This document shows, one piece after another, positions 22,988 to 32,108 of a DNA stretch of 64,000 bases. The DNA is from PWQG01 sp040882255 (GTDB lineage Bacteria; Pseudomonadota; Gammaproteobacteria; Pseudomonadales; Pseudohongiellaceae), in the NCBI GenBank assembly GCA_040882255.1, contig JBBEBP010000016.1, positions 186,001-250,000 of the forward strand. The letters are read 5' to 3'. Under the pieces are notes generated by a model. That model was not told the origin of the DNA and did not search any database. It saw only the letters and a list, made by a program, of their open reading frames with translations. Position 1 is the first letter of the stretch, and the number at the start of each line of letters is the position of its first letter. The position numbers and the translations under genes are program-made.

Positions 22988-25960
22988 ATGTCACGAGTTC
23001 CTCATTGTCCGGGCAGATACCTTGCCCTGCTGTTGCTTGGCTTCTTCCTCGCCTCCTGCCAGCCGCCGGCCGACAACGGCGAAGTCGCGGGCGACACCCC
23101 TGCAAAGAACCCGGAACGCGGCTACTCCCTGATTACCGCGCCCTCACCCGACGACCCACTGCAAGCCTACATCTACGAACTCGACAACGGACTGACCGTC
23201 TACCTCAGCGAGAATCGCCAGGAACCCCGGTTGTATGCAGAGATTGCGGTACGGGCCGGCAGCAAGCATGACCCGGCCGACGCCACGGGGCTGGCGCACT
23301 ACCTGGAGCACCTCCTGTTCAAGGGCACACGGGAAATGGGGACCCTGGATTACGCGGCGGAAGCCCCCCTTCTCGAGGAGATTGCCGAATTGTACGAGGC
23401 TCATTTCGTAGAGACCGACGAACAGCGCCGCGCCGCGTTGTATGCACAGATCAACGCCCTGTCCGGCGAGGCGGCCCGTTATGCCGTCCCCAACGAGATC
23501 GACAAACTGTACAGCAGTATGGGGGCCACGGGATTGAACGCCCATACCTGGCATGAGGAAACGGTATACCGCGTCGAAGTTCCGGCCAATCGTCTGGAAC
23601 AGTGGGCCGCGCTGGAATCCCATCGTTTCCGCGAACCGGTATTCCGCCTTTTCCATACAGAACTGGAAGTGGTCTATGAGGAAAAAAATCGCACCCTGGA
23701 CAATCGGGACCGGCTGTCTTCCTACGCCCTGGCGGAACTGTTGTACCCGACTCACCCCTACGGACAACAGACCACCATCGGTGACGCCGAGCACCTGAAG
23801 AATCCGTCACTGCGCTATATACAGGACTATTTTGATACCTGGTATGTGCCTAATAACATGGCCATTTCCATCAGCGGCGATATGGATCCGGAGGAAACCA
23901 TCAAGGTGATTTCCGACGCCTTTTCCGCCTGGGAAGCCGCCCCCCTGCCCGAGGTGGGCCCCTGGGAGGAAGAGCCGATCACCTCGGTGCGCAGGGAGAC
24001 CGTCCATTATCCGGGAGAAGAAGAGGTACAGATCGCATTCCGCACCGCACCGCAGAACCATCCGGACCAGGAAGCCCTGATGATGCTGGACATGATTCTG
24101 GACAACCGCACGGCGGGACTGATCAACCTCAACCTGAACCAGCAGCAGCGAGTGCGGCGCGCCGGATCCTCGCCCTCCTTCCACAACGACTACGGGGCAC
24201 AGCATCTGTGGGGCGTACCCCGGGAAGGCCAGACGCTGGAGGAGGTGGAAGACCTGTTACTGGAGCAGTTGGAGCAACTCCGAAACGGCGAATTCGACGA
24301 AGACCTGCTCCCCGCCATCGTCAACGATTTCCGCCGCATGGAAATGCGGTCACTCGAGTCCAATCGGGCAAGGGCCGCCGAGATGCGCGAAGCATTCCTC
24401 CATCACTCGGATTGGGCATACCGTCTCCGGCAGCAGGAACGCCTCGCGGCCGTGACCCCGGAGGATATCGTGGAGGTGGCCAACCGCTACTTCGAACCCG
24501 ACAACTACGTGGCCGTGTATCGTCGCGATGGCGAGGCAGACATACCGGATGTCGAGAAGCCGCAGATTGATGCGGTGGACATCGACCCGGAACAGCAGTC
24601 GGACTTCGCGCGCCGCCTGCTCAGTACGCCCGTAGAGCCCATCGAGCCGCGCTACCTGGAGGCCGGCGTCGACTACCGTATCCTCGAACACGCCCCGGGC
24701 GTGGAGCTGCTGCACGTTCCCAATCCGCTCAACGGACTGTTCCACTTTTCCATTACCGTCAACAAGGGTACCGAAGCGGACAAACGTCTGTCGCTGGCGG
24801 CCGACCTGCTGGACAAGGCCGCCATTCCGGGTACCAGCGCCGCTGACCTGCAGCGGCAATGGTATCGCCTGGGCAGTGATTTCAGCGTGACGACCGGGGC
24901 CCACTCCACACGCCTGACGCTCTCGGGACTCGACACCCGGTTCGGGGAAAGCCTGGCACTGATGCTCACGATCCTCAACGAGGCAACAGCGGACGACGCT
25001 GTACTGCAGGACATCAAATCAGCCTTGTACAAGGATCGTGCGGATCAGCGGCAGGACCCCGCGTCCATCAGCAATGCCCTGTATCTGTACAACCGCTACG
25101 GCGAACAGTCGCCCTTCCTGGACAGACTGAGCCGGGATCAGGTGGAAGCCACCACGGTCGATGGACTGCTGCCGCTGATTCGTGAACTGACCGGCTATCA
25201 GCAACAGCTGGCCTACACGGGGTCACTGCCACTGGATGAGGTGCGCCGCATTCTGCAGGAGCGCTACCCGATCGCCTCCTCTCTCCGGGAGCCACCACCC
25301 TATGTACATCGCCGGGCACGACCGCTGGAGGGCAACGAAGTCCTTCTCATTGCCCAGGATACGGCCCAGGCCCAGGTACGTATCGAGTCGCCGGGTGTGG
25401 ACTATGACCCGGCACTCACCGTACCCGGATCGGTCTACGACAGTTATTTCGGACTGGGCATGTCCAGTGTGATCTTCCAGGAACTGCGCGAGTCGCGCGC
25501 CCTGGCCTATTCGGCAGCCGCCCGCTACGCCCAGGGGACCCGGCTGGATGACGAGAACCTGCTGCTTGGCGTGGTGGGAACGCAGAACGACAAGGCCGCC
25601 GAGGCCACCGCGACCTTCCTGACCCTGTTCAATGAGCTACCGCTCTCCAGCGCCCGCTTCAATGAAACTATCGAGTCGTTGCTCAGCCGGTTCCGCTCGG
25701 ATGTCATCGGCTTCCGGCAGATACCGGCTGCGCTGCGCAGCTGGGCTCACCGCGGCATCAGCAGTGATCCACGTCCCGCCCGCTTCGAGGAACTTCAGAA
25801 CATGACGATGGAGGACATGACCGCCTTCCATCGCAGACACGTGGCGGACCAGCCCCGATTCATCTCCATCGTGGGTGATATCGAGCGCATGGATCGGGAA
25901 CAACTCCGCGCCCTTGGTACGTTCCGGGAGCTGGATGTGGACGATGTCTTCACCCGGTGA
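22988..25960 (+). CDS. M16 (insulinase/pitrilysin) family metalloprotease, lipoprotein
   Basis: 990 aa from the ATG at 22988, giving a signal peptide with lipobox (LLGFFLASC). The inverted zinc motif HxxEH is HYLEHLLFKGT near residue 105, and the third ligand Glu lies in LEVVYEEKNRTLDNRD near 230. Two M16 halves, each with an inactive-type repeat, give a length like pitrilysin. It is predicted to degrade peptides in the periplasm while anchored to a membrane. Start choice excludes a longer version that would precede the signal peptide. It is followed by a small membrane protein. Confidence 0.92.
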   Translation: MSRVPHCPGRYLALLLLGFFLASCQPPADNGEVAGDTPAKNPERGYSLITAPSPDDPLQAYIYELDNGLTVYLSENRQEPRLYAEIAVRAGSKHDPADATGLAHYLEHLLFKGTREMGTLDYAAEAPLLEEIAELYEAHFVETDEQRRAALYAQINALSGEAARYAVPNEIDKLYSSMGATGLNAHTWHEETVYRVEVPANRLEQWAALESHRFREPVFRLFHTELEVVYEEKNRTLDNRDRLSSYALAELLYPTHPYGQQTTIGDAEHLKNPSLRYIQDYFDTWYVPNNMAISISGDMDPEETIKVISDAFSAWEAAPLPEVGPWEEEPITSVRRETVHYPGEEEVQIAFRTAPQNHPDQEALMMLDMILDNRTAGLINLNLNQQQRVRRAGSSPSFHNDYGAQHLWGVPREGQTLEEVEDLLLEQLEQLRNGEFDEDLLPAIVNDFRRMEMRSLESNRARAAEMREAFLHHSDWAYRLRQQERLAAVTPEDIVEVANRYFEPDNYVAVYRRDGEADIPDVEKPQIDAVDIDPEQQSDFARRLLSTPVEPIEPRYLEAGVDYRILEHAPGVELLHVPNPLNGLFHFSITVNKGTEADKRLSLAADLLDKAAIPGTSAADLQRQWYRLGSDFSVTTGAHSTRLTLSGLDTRFGESLALMLTILNEATADDAVLQDIKSALYKDRADQRQDPASISNALYLYNRYGEQSPFLDRLSRDQVEATTVDGLLPLIRELTGYQQQLAYTGSLPLDEVRRILQERYPIASSLREPPPYVHRRARPLEGNEVLLIAQDTAQAQVRIESPGVDYDPALTVPGSVYDSYFGLGMSSVIFQELRESRALAYSAAARYAQGTRLDDENLLLGVVGTQNDKAAEATATFLTLFNELPLSSARFNETIESLLSRFRSDVIGFRQIPAALRSWAHRGISSDPRPARFEELQNMTMEDMTAFHRRHVADQPRFISIVGDIERMDREQLRALGTFRELDVDDVFTR

Positions 25961-26003
25961 CCGGTCGTAGCAGCACAAAAATCGGTGGTATGCTGTAGCA
26001 ACT

Positions 26004-26276
26004 ATGAAAAAAGCAGTCTGGACAGCGTTTCTGGTAGCCCTGGTGGTCATCAACGGCCTGGCCTGGCTGGTGGACTATTTCACCGGCCTGCACATTCCGC
26101 TTCCCTATCGTCTCACCGTGGTACTCAGCATCACCTTCATCACGCTGGTTTTCGCCGGGGCGGCGGCACTGGTTTCACAAGCTGATACCGAGATACCACT
26201 GACCCGGTACGATGAGCCCCCTGAGTCCGCGCCGGGCAAGCGGGCCGGGGACGACCCGGACTCTCCGGATGACTGA
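26004..26276 (+). CDS. Small two-TM membrane protein, unknown
   Basis: 90 aa with two hydrophobic segments (AFLVALVVINGLAWLVDYF and LTVVLSITFITLVFAGAAAL) and an acidic, Pro-rich cytoplasmic-type tail (PPESAPGKRAGDDPDSPDD). No family recognised and no good ribosome site; support comes from the clear membrane pattern and position 43 bp after the protease gene. It converges on the SLC13 permease with a 17-bp gap. Confidence 0.6.
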   Translation: MKKAVWTAFLVALVVINGLAWLVDYFTGLHIPLPYRLTVVLSITFITLVFAGAAALVSQADTEIPLTRYDEPPESAPGKRAGDDPDSPDD

Positions 26277-26293
26277 TCAGGTGATGCGCTGCA

Positions 26294-28255
26294 TCATAAC
26301 GGCCACACCACCAGCAGGATCGGCACACTGACCAGAATGACCAGCAGCTCCAGCGGCAGGCCGAGGCGCCAGTAGTCCCCGAAACGGAATCCCCCCGGAC
26401 CCAGGATCAGCGTGTTGTTCTGATGACCGATCGGCGTCAGGAAAGCACAGGATGCGCCGATGGCAACCGCCATCAGGAAAGAATCCGGGTTAACCCCGAG
26501 CTGCGTCGCGATACTGATTGCCAATGGACACATGACCGCAGCCGTGGCGGCGTTGTTCATGAAGTCCGACAGGGTCATGGTCACCACCATGATCAACACC
26601 AGCGCGATCACCGGATCACCCTGCGCCAGCGAATCCACCAACCCTCCCGCCAGAATGTCGGCGGTACCGGTACTACCCATGGCTCCCGCCACCGGCAACA
26701 TGGCACCCAACAGCACGATCACGGGCCAGTCCACGGCCTGGTACACAGAACGCGGCGGAACGATCCGGAGGACCATGAAGGCCAGCACGCCCGCCGAGAA
26801 GGAAATGGCGGCTGACGTCAGACCCAACGCAGCCACCGAAATGGCGACCAGCATGACCAGCCAGGCAATGGCAGCCTGACGCTTGTCGGGCACGCGAATG
26901 TCACGAGTGGCCAGGGGAAAGCAGCCGTAGTCCGAGGCAAACCCGGAAATCGCTTCCGGCACGCCCTGCATCAGCAGTACATCGCCGGCCCGCACTGCGG
27001 TGGAGCGCAGTCGCTTGATGGAACGGCGGCCCTGACGGGACACCGCCAGCAGGTTGATACCGTAGCGGGTTCTCAGTTCGATATCGGAGGCTGAACGGCC
27101 CACCAGCGGGGAATCCGGCATTGTCACCAGTTCCTGAAGAACCAGTTCATCACGAGTGGCAGGCCGGGTGTCACTGTTTTCGTCATTTTCGTCTTCGCTG
27201 TCGTCCCCGTCATTCCCGTTTTCTACCGGCTGCTTGTCGACCTCCCGGGAACGGCGGCTTTCTTTCCCGTCCCGTTCTGCCGACTTCGGTTTTTTCTTCT
27301 TGCCGTCCTGCTCCGCGCCTTCCGTTTCCTCCTCGCTGTTTTCGTTCTCTTTCTCCTTGCTGACGAGGACCTCCTCCTCAAGCTTGAGACCCGCGCTGGA
27401 CAGGGCAGCCGCCAACGATTCCGGCTCTGCCTCGATCACCAGGATATCGTTTTCCCGCAGGATGCGCCGGGAATACGGCGCGATGACACGGACCTCACCG
27501 CGAGCCAGCCCCACGATCTGGGCGTCGGACTTGTCCAGCGTAGCCTCCACCTCGCGCAGCGTCTTGCCGATCGCCTTGCTATCTGCCGGAACACACACCT
27601 CGGTGAGGTACTTGCCGGTGTCGAAACTGCTCGAATCGGACTGTTTTCGTGCCGGCACCAGCCGCCACCCTATCAAGCCCACAAACAATACACCCGCCAC
27701 TGCCAGCGCGGCCCCCACAGGAGTGAAATCGAACATGGAGAATGCGCCCAGCCCGGCGTCGGCGCGAAAACCGGACACGATCAGATTGGGCGGTGTACCC
27801 ACCAGCGTCATGGTACCGCCCAGAATGGAACCGAAGGCCATTGGCATCAGGAGCCGGCCTGGCGGCAGGCCGAGCCGCGTGGCGATCTGGATGGCCACTG
27901 GCATCAGCAACGCCAGGGCACCCACATTGTTCATGAAACCGGACAGCAACGCGGCCAACGCCGTGATGGCCGCGATTGCCAGCACGGGGCTGCCGCCAGA
28001 CGGCAACACCCGATGCGCCAGTGCATCCACGGCACCGGTATTCTGCAGGCCATAGCTGAGCACCAGTACACAGGCAACGGTGACCACCGCAGGGTGGCCG
28101 AAACCGGAGAAGGCCTCCTCGCTGGACACCAGCCCGGTCACCACGCATGCCAGCAAAGCAGCACCGGCCACCATGTCATGACGCCACCGCCCCCAGACAA
28201 ACATCCCCATTGTAGCGATCAGAATGGCGATGATGGTGATCTGCTGGGGGGTCAT
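26294..28255 (-). CDS. SLC13/DASS-family permease with two RCK_C domains and a charged linker
   Basis: 653 aa anion:Na+-type symporter. The two homologous halves show the family signatures FMNNVGALALLMPVAI / GTMTLVGTPPNLIVSG and DFMNNAATAAVMCPLAIS / CAFLTPIGHQNNTLILGPG. Between the halves are two RCK_C (TrkA-C) regulatory domains (about 215-295 and 375-455). They are separated by about 70 residues of almost purely charged sequence (near 300-370, coding 27148-27358). A linker of this kind is not usual in the family. The substrate could be sulfate, a dicarboxylate or another anion. A paralogue lies at 28865-31213. Confidence 0.87.
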   Translation of the reverse strand: MTPQQITIIAILIATMGMFVWGRWRHDMVAGAALLACVVTGLVSSEEAFSGFGHPAVVTVACVLVLSYGLQNTGAVDALAHRVLPSGGSPVLAIAAITALAALLSGFMNNVGALALLMPVAIQIATRLGLPPGRLLMPMAFGSILGGTMTLVGTPPNLIVSGFRADAGLGAFSMFDFTPVGAALAVAGVLFVGLIGWRLVPARKQSDSSSFDTGKYLTEVCVPADSKAIGKTLREVEATLDKSDAQIVGLARGEVRVIAPYSRRILRENDILVIEAEPESLAAALSSAGLKLEEEVLVSKEKENENSEEETEGAEQDGKKKKPKSAERDGKESRRSREVDKQPVENGNDGDDSEDENDENSDTRPATRDELVLQELVTMPDSPLVGRSASDIELRTRYGINLLAVSRQGRRSIKRLRSTAVRAGDVLLMQGVPEAISGFASDYGCFPLATRDIRVPDKRQAAIAWLVMLVAISVAALGLTSAAISFSAGVLAFMVLRIVPPRSVYQAVDWPVIVLLGAMLPVAGAMGSTGTADILAGGLVDSLAQGDPVIALVLIMVVTMTLSDFMNNAATAAVMCPLAISIATQLGVNPDSFLMAVAIGASCAFLTPIGHQNNTLILGPGGFRFGDYWRLGLPLELLVILVSVPILLVVWPL

Positions 28256-28420
28256 CCGGCGTCCTCTTCGCTACTGCTGATGGCCCTGGATGTCCTCGGG
28301 CCGGCGAAATCGTCAGGCCATTAGACTACAGCCTCGCGTCGCGGCGCAATGATGCGCCACCGGGAAATCTGCGCTATTCTGGCCGGTACATTCCATCCGA
28401 CCCCCGCAGGAGATCGTCAC

Positions 28421-28846
28421 GTGAACCATACCACCAGACTGTTCCACCGCCTGGGCCTTGTCTGTGCCCTGACCCTGTTGCTGCTCCCTGGCTCCACCCT
28501 GGCACAGACCGAAGACGAAGTATTCGAGCTTCGCACCTACACATCGACCCCCGGTAACCTGGACGCCTTGCTAAGCCGTTTCCGCGACCACACGATGCGC
28601 ATCTTCGAGAAGCACGGCATGACCAATGTCGGATACTGGGTGCCCACCGACCCTGAACTCGCCGACGACACGCTGATTTACGTGCTCCGGCATGAGAGCC
28701 GGGCCCGGGCCGATGCGGCCTGGCAGGCATTCGTCAGTGATCCCGAGTGGCAGGAGGTGGCCGAGGAATCCAATGCCAATGGCCCGATTCTCGATAACGT
28801 GGAAAGAGTGTTCATGCAGGCCACGGATTTCTCGCCTATGCCGTGA
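28421..28846 (+). CDS. Secreted NIPSNAP-family protein
   Basis: 141 aa from a GTG at 28421, preceded by CGCAGGAGATC (AGGAG, 8-nt spacing). Signal peptide LGLVCALTLLLLPGSTLAQ. The mature part is one NIPSNAP ferredoxin-like domain: VFELRTYTSTPGNLDALLSR, then FEKHGMTNVGYWVP, then DTLIYVLRHESRARADAAW. Function of the family in bacteria is unknown. Secretion is noteworthy for a domain usually cytoplasmic or mitochondrial. It lies on the plus strand between two minus-strand SLC13 genes. Confidence 0.85.
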   Translation: MNHTTRLFHRLGLVCALTLLLLPGSTLAQTEDEVFELRTYTSTPGNLDALLSRFRDHTMRIFEKHGMTNVGYWVPTDPELADDTLIYVLRHESRARADAAWQAFVSDPEWQEVAEESNANGPILDNVERVFMQATDFSPMP

Positions 28847-28864
28847 CGAGTTCCCCGGTGCATT

Positions 28865-31213
28865 TTACAATGGCCACACTCGTGGCATCACTGCAGCCGC
28901 GACCAGAAAGATCACCACGGTAAGCGGCAGACCCAGTTTGAGGAAATCCGTGAAACGGTAGGCACCCGGCCCCATCACCAGCACATTGCTGGGGTGGGAC
29001 ACCGGGCTGGCCACGCTGGCGGCCGCCGCCAGTGCAACAGCCATCAGCGGTGCGTGTGGAGCCACGCCAAGTGACATACTGACGGACAGGGCGATGGGCG
29101 CCATCAGGACCACCAGCACCACCGTGGGGATGATGATGGTGGCTGCCACCGTCAGGCCGAACAGGCCGGCCACAGCCAACCACGGTGAATGACCCGCTGT
29201 CAGTCCCAGCAATGTCCCGGCCAGCCAGTCCGCAGTGCCACTGGCCTGCATGGCCACCCCCAGCGGCATCATGCCCGCCACCACGAAAACAGAACGCCAG
29301 TGGATCGCCTTGTAGGCATCCTCCATACTGAGACATCGCGTCAATACCATCATGGCAGCGCCCAGTATTGCGGCGATCTGGATCGGCAGCCAGCCGACCA
29401 GCGTGGCCAGTACCACCGCAGCCATCAGGCCACCGGCCACGGGTGCCTTGCTGGTGTCCGTATCCCGGACCGAGACGGGGTTGAGGATGATCAGGTCCGG
29501 ATTGTTGTTGAGCCGCGCGAGCTGATTCAACGGCCCCACGAGCAACAGCGCATCGCCCCGTTGCAACACCATGCTCCCCAATCCCGACCGATGCGGACGG
29601 CCACCGCGCCATACAGCCGCCACATCCACCTGGTAGGTCTCGCGCAACTTCAGATCACCGACTGTCTTGCCGTTCAGTGGCGTATGGGGATGTACGGTCG
29701 CTTCCACCATGTCCACCTTGCCCTGCTCGAACACGCGCATGTAGGGCGTGGCATCATCGAGAATCTCGAGCTGCTGTAGTCCCCGCAACCTGTCGAAATC
29801 ATCCATGCGTCCCTGCACCAGCAACAGATCCCCCCCTTCGATGGTCTGATCGGCCGGCAGCGGCCTGAGGAACTCGCTGTCCCGGAACAGGGCCAGCAGG
29901 CGGAAATCAAAATCCTTGTCAAGCCGCGACTCCCCCACCGTGCGCCCCGCCAGGCCCGCATCGCGCGCCACTTTCAGTACCAGCAGTCGCTCCTCCAGCT
30001 GATAGTCCTCGCGCACCTGATCCTTGCTCAGTATTCTGGCTTCCAGTTTCGGATAACGATCCCGCAATCGCTCCATGGCACGATCATCCGCCTGGATCAA
30101 CAGGCGATCCCCCGGGACGATTTCCCGCTCCCGCAGGCGGGTACGGCGCACCTCGTCATCATGACGGATGGCCAGCAGCCAGGCTCCATAACGTTCGAAG
30201 AAACGGGCCGGGACGACGCGCTCCCCCACTGCGTCCGACTTTTCCCCGACCACCACCTCGTACAACGCCGCTCCTTCCAGCAGCTTTTCATGAAGTATCG
30301 GTGCCTCCCGTTCGATCGAGAGCTCGCTCCAGTGACGCAACAGGTTGAAGCGGTCCAGCCGCCCCTGCGCCAGCAGCACATCGCCGGACTGCAGACGCGT
30401 GGTAGCCGACGGCAGCGCACGCGTCTGTCCGGCACGCGTCAGGGCGATGATCATCAACCCGGCCGTGGAAGTCAGCCCGGTATCAGCTATACGTTTGCCG
30501 GCAAACAGGGAATCCGGTGTCACTTTCACCGCGAAGATACGCTCTTCCAGGCTGTAGAGCTGGCGCAGGTCCCGACTGCGCGCGGACTGGGAGATCGGAT
30601 CACGGTCCGGCAGCAGATGGCGGCCCAGCAATGCCACAAAGGCGGTACCGGCCAGCAGCACCGGTATGCCCACGGGCGCGAAATCGAAAAAGCCGAACCC
30701 CTCGTACCCGGCCTCAACCAGTGCCGAACTGACCAGCAGGTTCGGGGGCGTCCCGATCAGAGTGATTGCCCCTCCCATCAGACAACCGAAGGTCATGGGC
30801 ATCAGCAACCTGGAAGGTGCCAGCTGACTCTGTCTGGCCACACCAACCACGACCGGAAGGAGAAGCGCCGTGACACCCACGTTGTTCATGAATGCCGACA
30901 GCGAACCGGCCAGCAACATGAATGTGGCAATCAGGCGCATCTCCCCGTCACCGGCCATCGACACCACCCGGCGCCCCATGGCATCGGCCAACCCGGCGCG
31001 GGCCAGCCCCTCACTGAGGATAAACATCGCCCAGACGGTCACCACAGCCGGATGACTGAAGCCGGCGATGGCCTGCTCGGAGTCGACCACCCCGGCGATG
31101 AACAGCGCACACAGCACCAGTAGCGCCACGAGATCCATGCGTACGAGGCCGGACGCGAACAGCACGACGGCCGCTCCCAGAATGCCAAGCACGATGATCA
31201 TGTCGGGTGTCAC
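28865..31213 (-). CDS. SLC13/DASS-family permease with several RCK_C domains
   Basis: 782 aa from a GTG at 31213 with GGAGGGG 5 nt upstream. This start aligns with that of the paralogue at 26294-28255; an ATG at 31240 would add nine residues. Transport halves carry FMNNVGVTALLLPVVV / GAITLIGTPPNLLVSS and the C-terminal AASVASPVSHPSNVLVMGPG. The central region, about 215-565, is long enough for four RCK_C domains (repeats built on GDVLLAQGRLDRF, GDRLLIQADDRAM, GDLLLVQGRMDDF, GDALLLVGPLNQL). Such domains bind nucleotides or ions and gate transport. Substrate unknown. Confidence 0.87.
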   Translation of the reverse strand: MTPDMIIVLGILGAAVVLFASGLVRMDLVALLVLCALFIAGVVDSEQAIAGFSHPAVVTVWAMFILSEGLARAGLADAMGRRVVSMAGDGEMRLIATFMLLAGSLSAFMNNVGVTALLLPVVVGVARQSQLAPSRLLMPMTFGCLMGGAITLIGTPPNLLVSSALVEAGYEGFGFFDFAPVGIPVLLAGTAFVALLGRHLLPDRDPISQSARSRDLRQLYSLEERIFAVKVTPDSLFAGKRIADTGLTSTAGLMIIALTRAGQTRALPSATTRLQSGDVLLAQGRLDRFNLLRHWSELSIEREAPILHEKLLEGAALYEVVVGEKSDAVGERVVPARFFERYGAWLLAIRHDDEVRRTRLREREIVPGDRLLIQADDRAMERLRDRYPKLEARILSKDQVREDYQLEERLLVLKVARDAGLAGRTVGESRLDKDFDFRLLALFRDSEFLRPLPADQTIEGGDLLLVQGRMDDFDRLRGLQQLEILDDATPYMRVFEQGKVDMVEATVHPHTPLNGKTVGDLKLRETYQVDVAAVWRGGRPHRSGLGSMVLQRGDALLLVGPLNQLARLNNNPDLIILNPVSVRDTDTSKAPVAGGLMAAVVLATLVGWLPIQIAAILGAAMMVLTRCLSMEDAYKAIHWRSVFVVAGMMPLGVAMQASGTADWLAGTLLGLTAGHSPWLAVAGLFGLTVAATIIIPTVVLVVLMAPIALSVSMSLGVAPHAPLMAVALAAAASVASPVSHPSNVLVMGPGAYRFTDFLKLGLPLTVVIFLVAAAVMPRVWPL

Positions 31214-31297
31214 TGGCGCCCCTCCGGATTCGGACTCCATATTCCTGCAACGATTCGTCCATCATATAGCGACAGAGCTACCGGGTGAAGCGCCGGG

Positions 31298-31960
31298 TCA
31301 GGACTCGCCCTCGCTGCCATTACCATAGTGACGGCGATAGACCGAATCGCCCATATGATGGATCTGTTGATCGATCATCCAGTCCATGACCTGCAACAGC
31401 GAATGATACCGTCCGGGCTCGCGTTCCAGTGTTTCCAGGGCCAGCACCACCGCTTCCACCGTCGAGAGAAAACCCCGTTCGGGCTCCCGGCGAATCCGGT
31501 ACCGGGATGGCGGAGCATCCGTCAGACAGTAGCGGGGCAATGCCGCCAGGGCCGGCTGCTCGTGCAGCATCCGCCGGCTTTTGCGCCAACTGGCATCCAG
31601 AAACAGCAACCGGTGCGGAGACTCGCCGGTCAACTCTTCCAGCGGACGGGCGTCCGCTCCGGGATAGACCAGCACGTCCCCCGGAGAGGGAGAAAACGAT
31701 TGCTGCAGAATATCAAGACCGCAGCGAGTCAGACTCAGCGCGGCAATGCGCGCGGTCCCCACGGCGTGACCACTTTCCCGGGGGTGCTGCAGAATGTGGA
31801 CCGGCCAGCGGTTGTCCACCGGCCGGATCAGGGAACAATAACAGACCACCTCGGGACGTCTGCATCTGGGACAGTGCCGGCGACCAGGCTTCCCGGAGAA
31901 CACGGCCGCGCTGGTCAGAGTGATGCTCAGCGTAAGCAGGTCAAGAGGCATGGCAGACAT
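31298..31960 (-). CDS. DTW-domain protein, probable tRNA-uridine aminocarboxypropyltransferase
   Basis: 220 aa. Zn-type cysteines CPRCRRPEVVCYC near residue 30, the DTW signature as LLFLDASWRKSRRM near 120 (Ser replaces Thr), and the C-terminal STVEAVVLALETLE match DTW proteins such as TapT, which transfer the aminocarboxypropyl group of SAM to uridine 47 of tRNA. The start is uncertain: ATG at 31960 or 31951, both with poor ribosome sites and preceding a short hydrophobic stretch. The gene is divergent from the TAXI-TRAP cluster. Confidence 0.85.
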   Translation of the reverse strand: MSAMPLDLLTLSITLTSAAVFSGKPGRRHCPRCRRPEVVCYCSLIRPVDNRWPVHILQHPRESGHAVGTARIAALSLTRCGLDILQQSFSPSPGDVLVYPGADARPLEELTGESPHRLLFLDASWRKSRRMLHEQPALAALPRYCLTDAPPSRYRIRREPERGFLSTVEAVVLALETLEREPGRYHSLLQVMDWMIDQQIHHMGDSVYRRHYGNGSEGES

Positions 31961-32108
31961 CGTCAGGACAACCCGGAAGAAGGGATCATAGTCGAGCAGT
32001 ACCGAAGATACAATCGTCCGTCAGCTTGCCCGAAGCGCATCAACTGTGTTTAGATCAGCGGCCGGATCAGAGGCCATGCGGGTGGCCCACAAGGGGACAA
32101 CAAAACCA

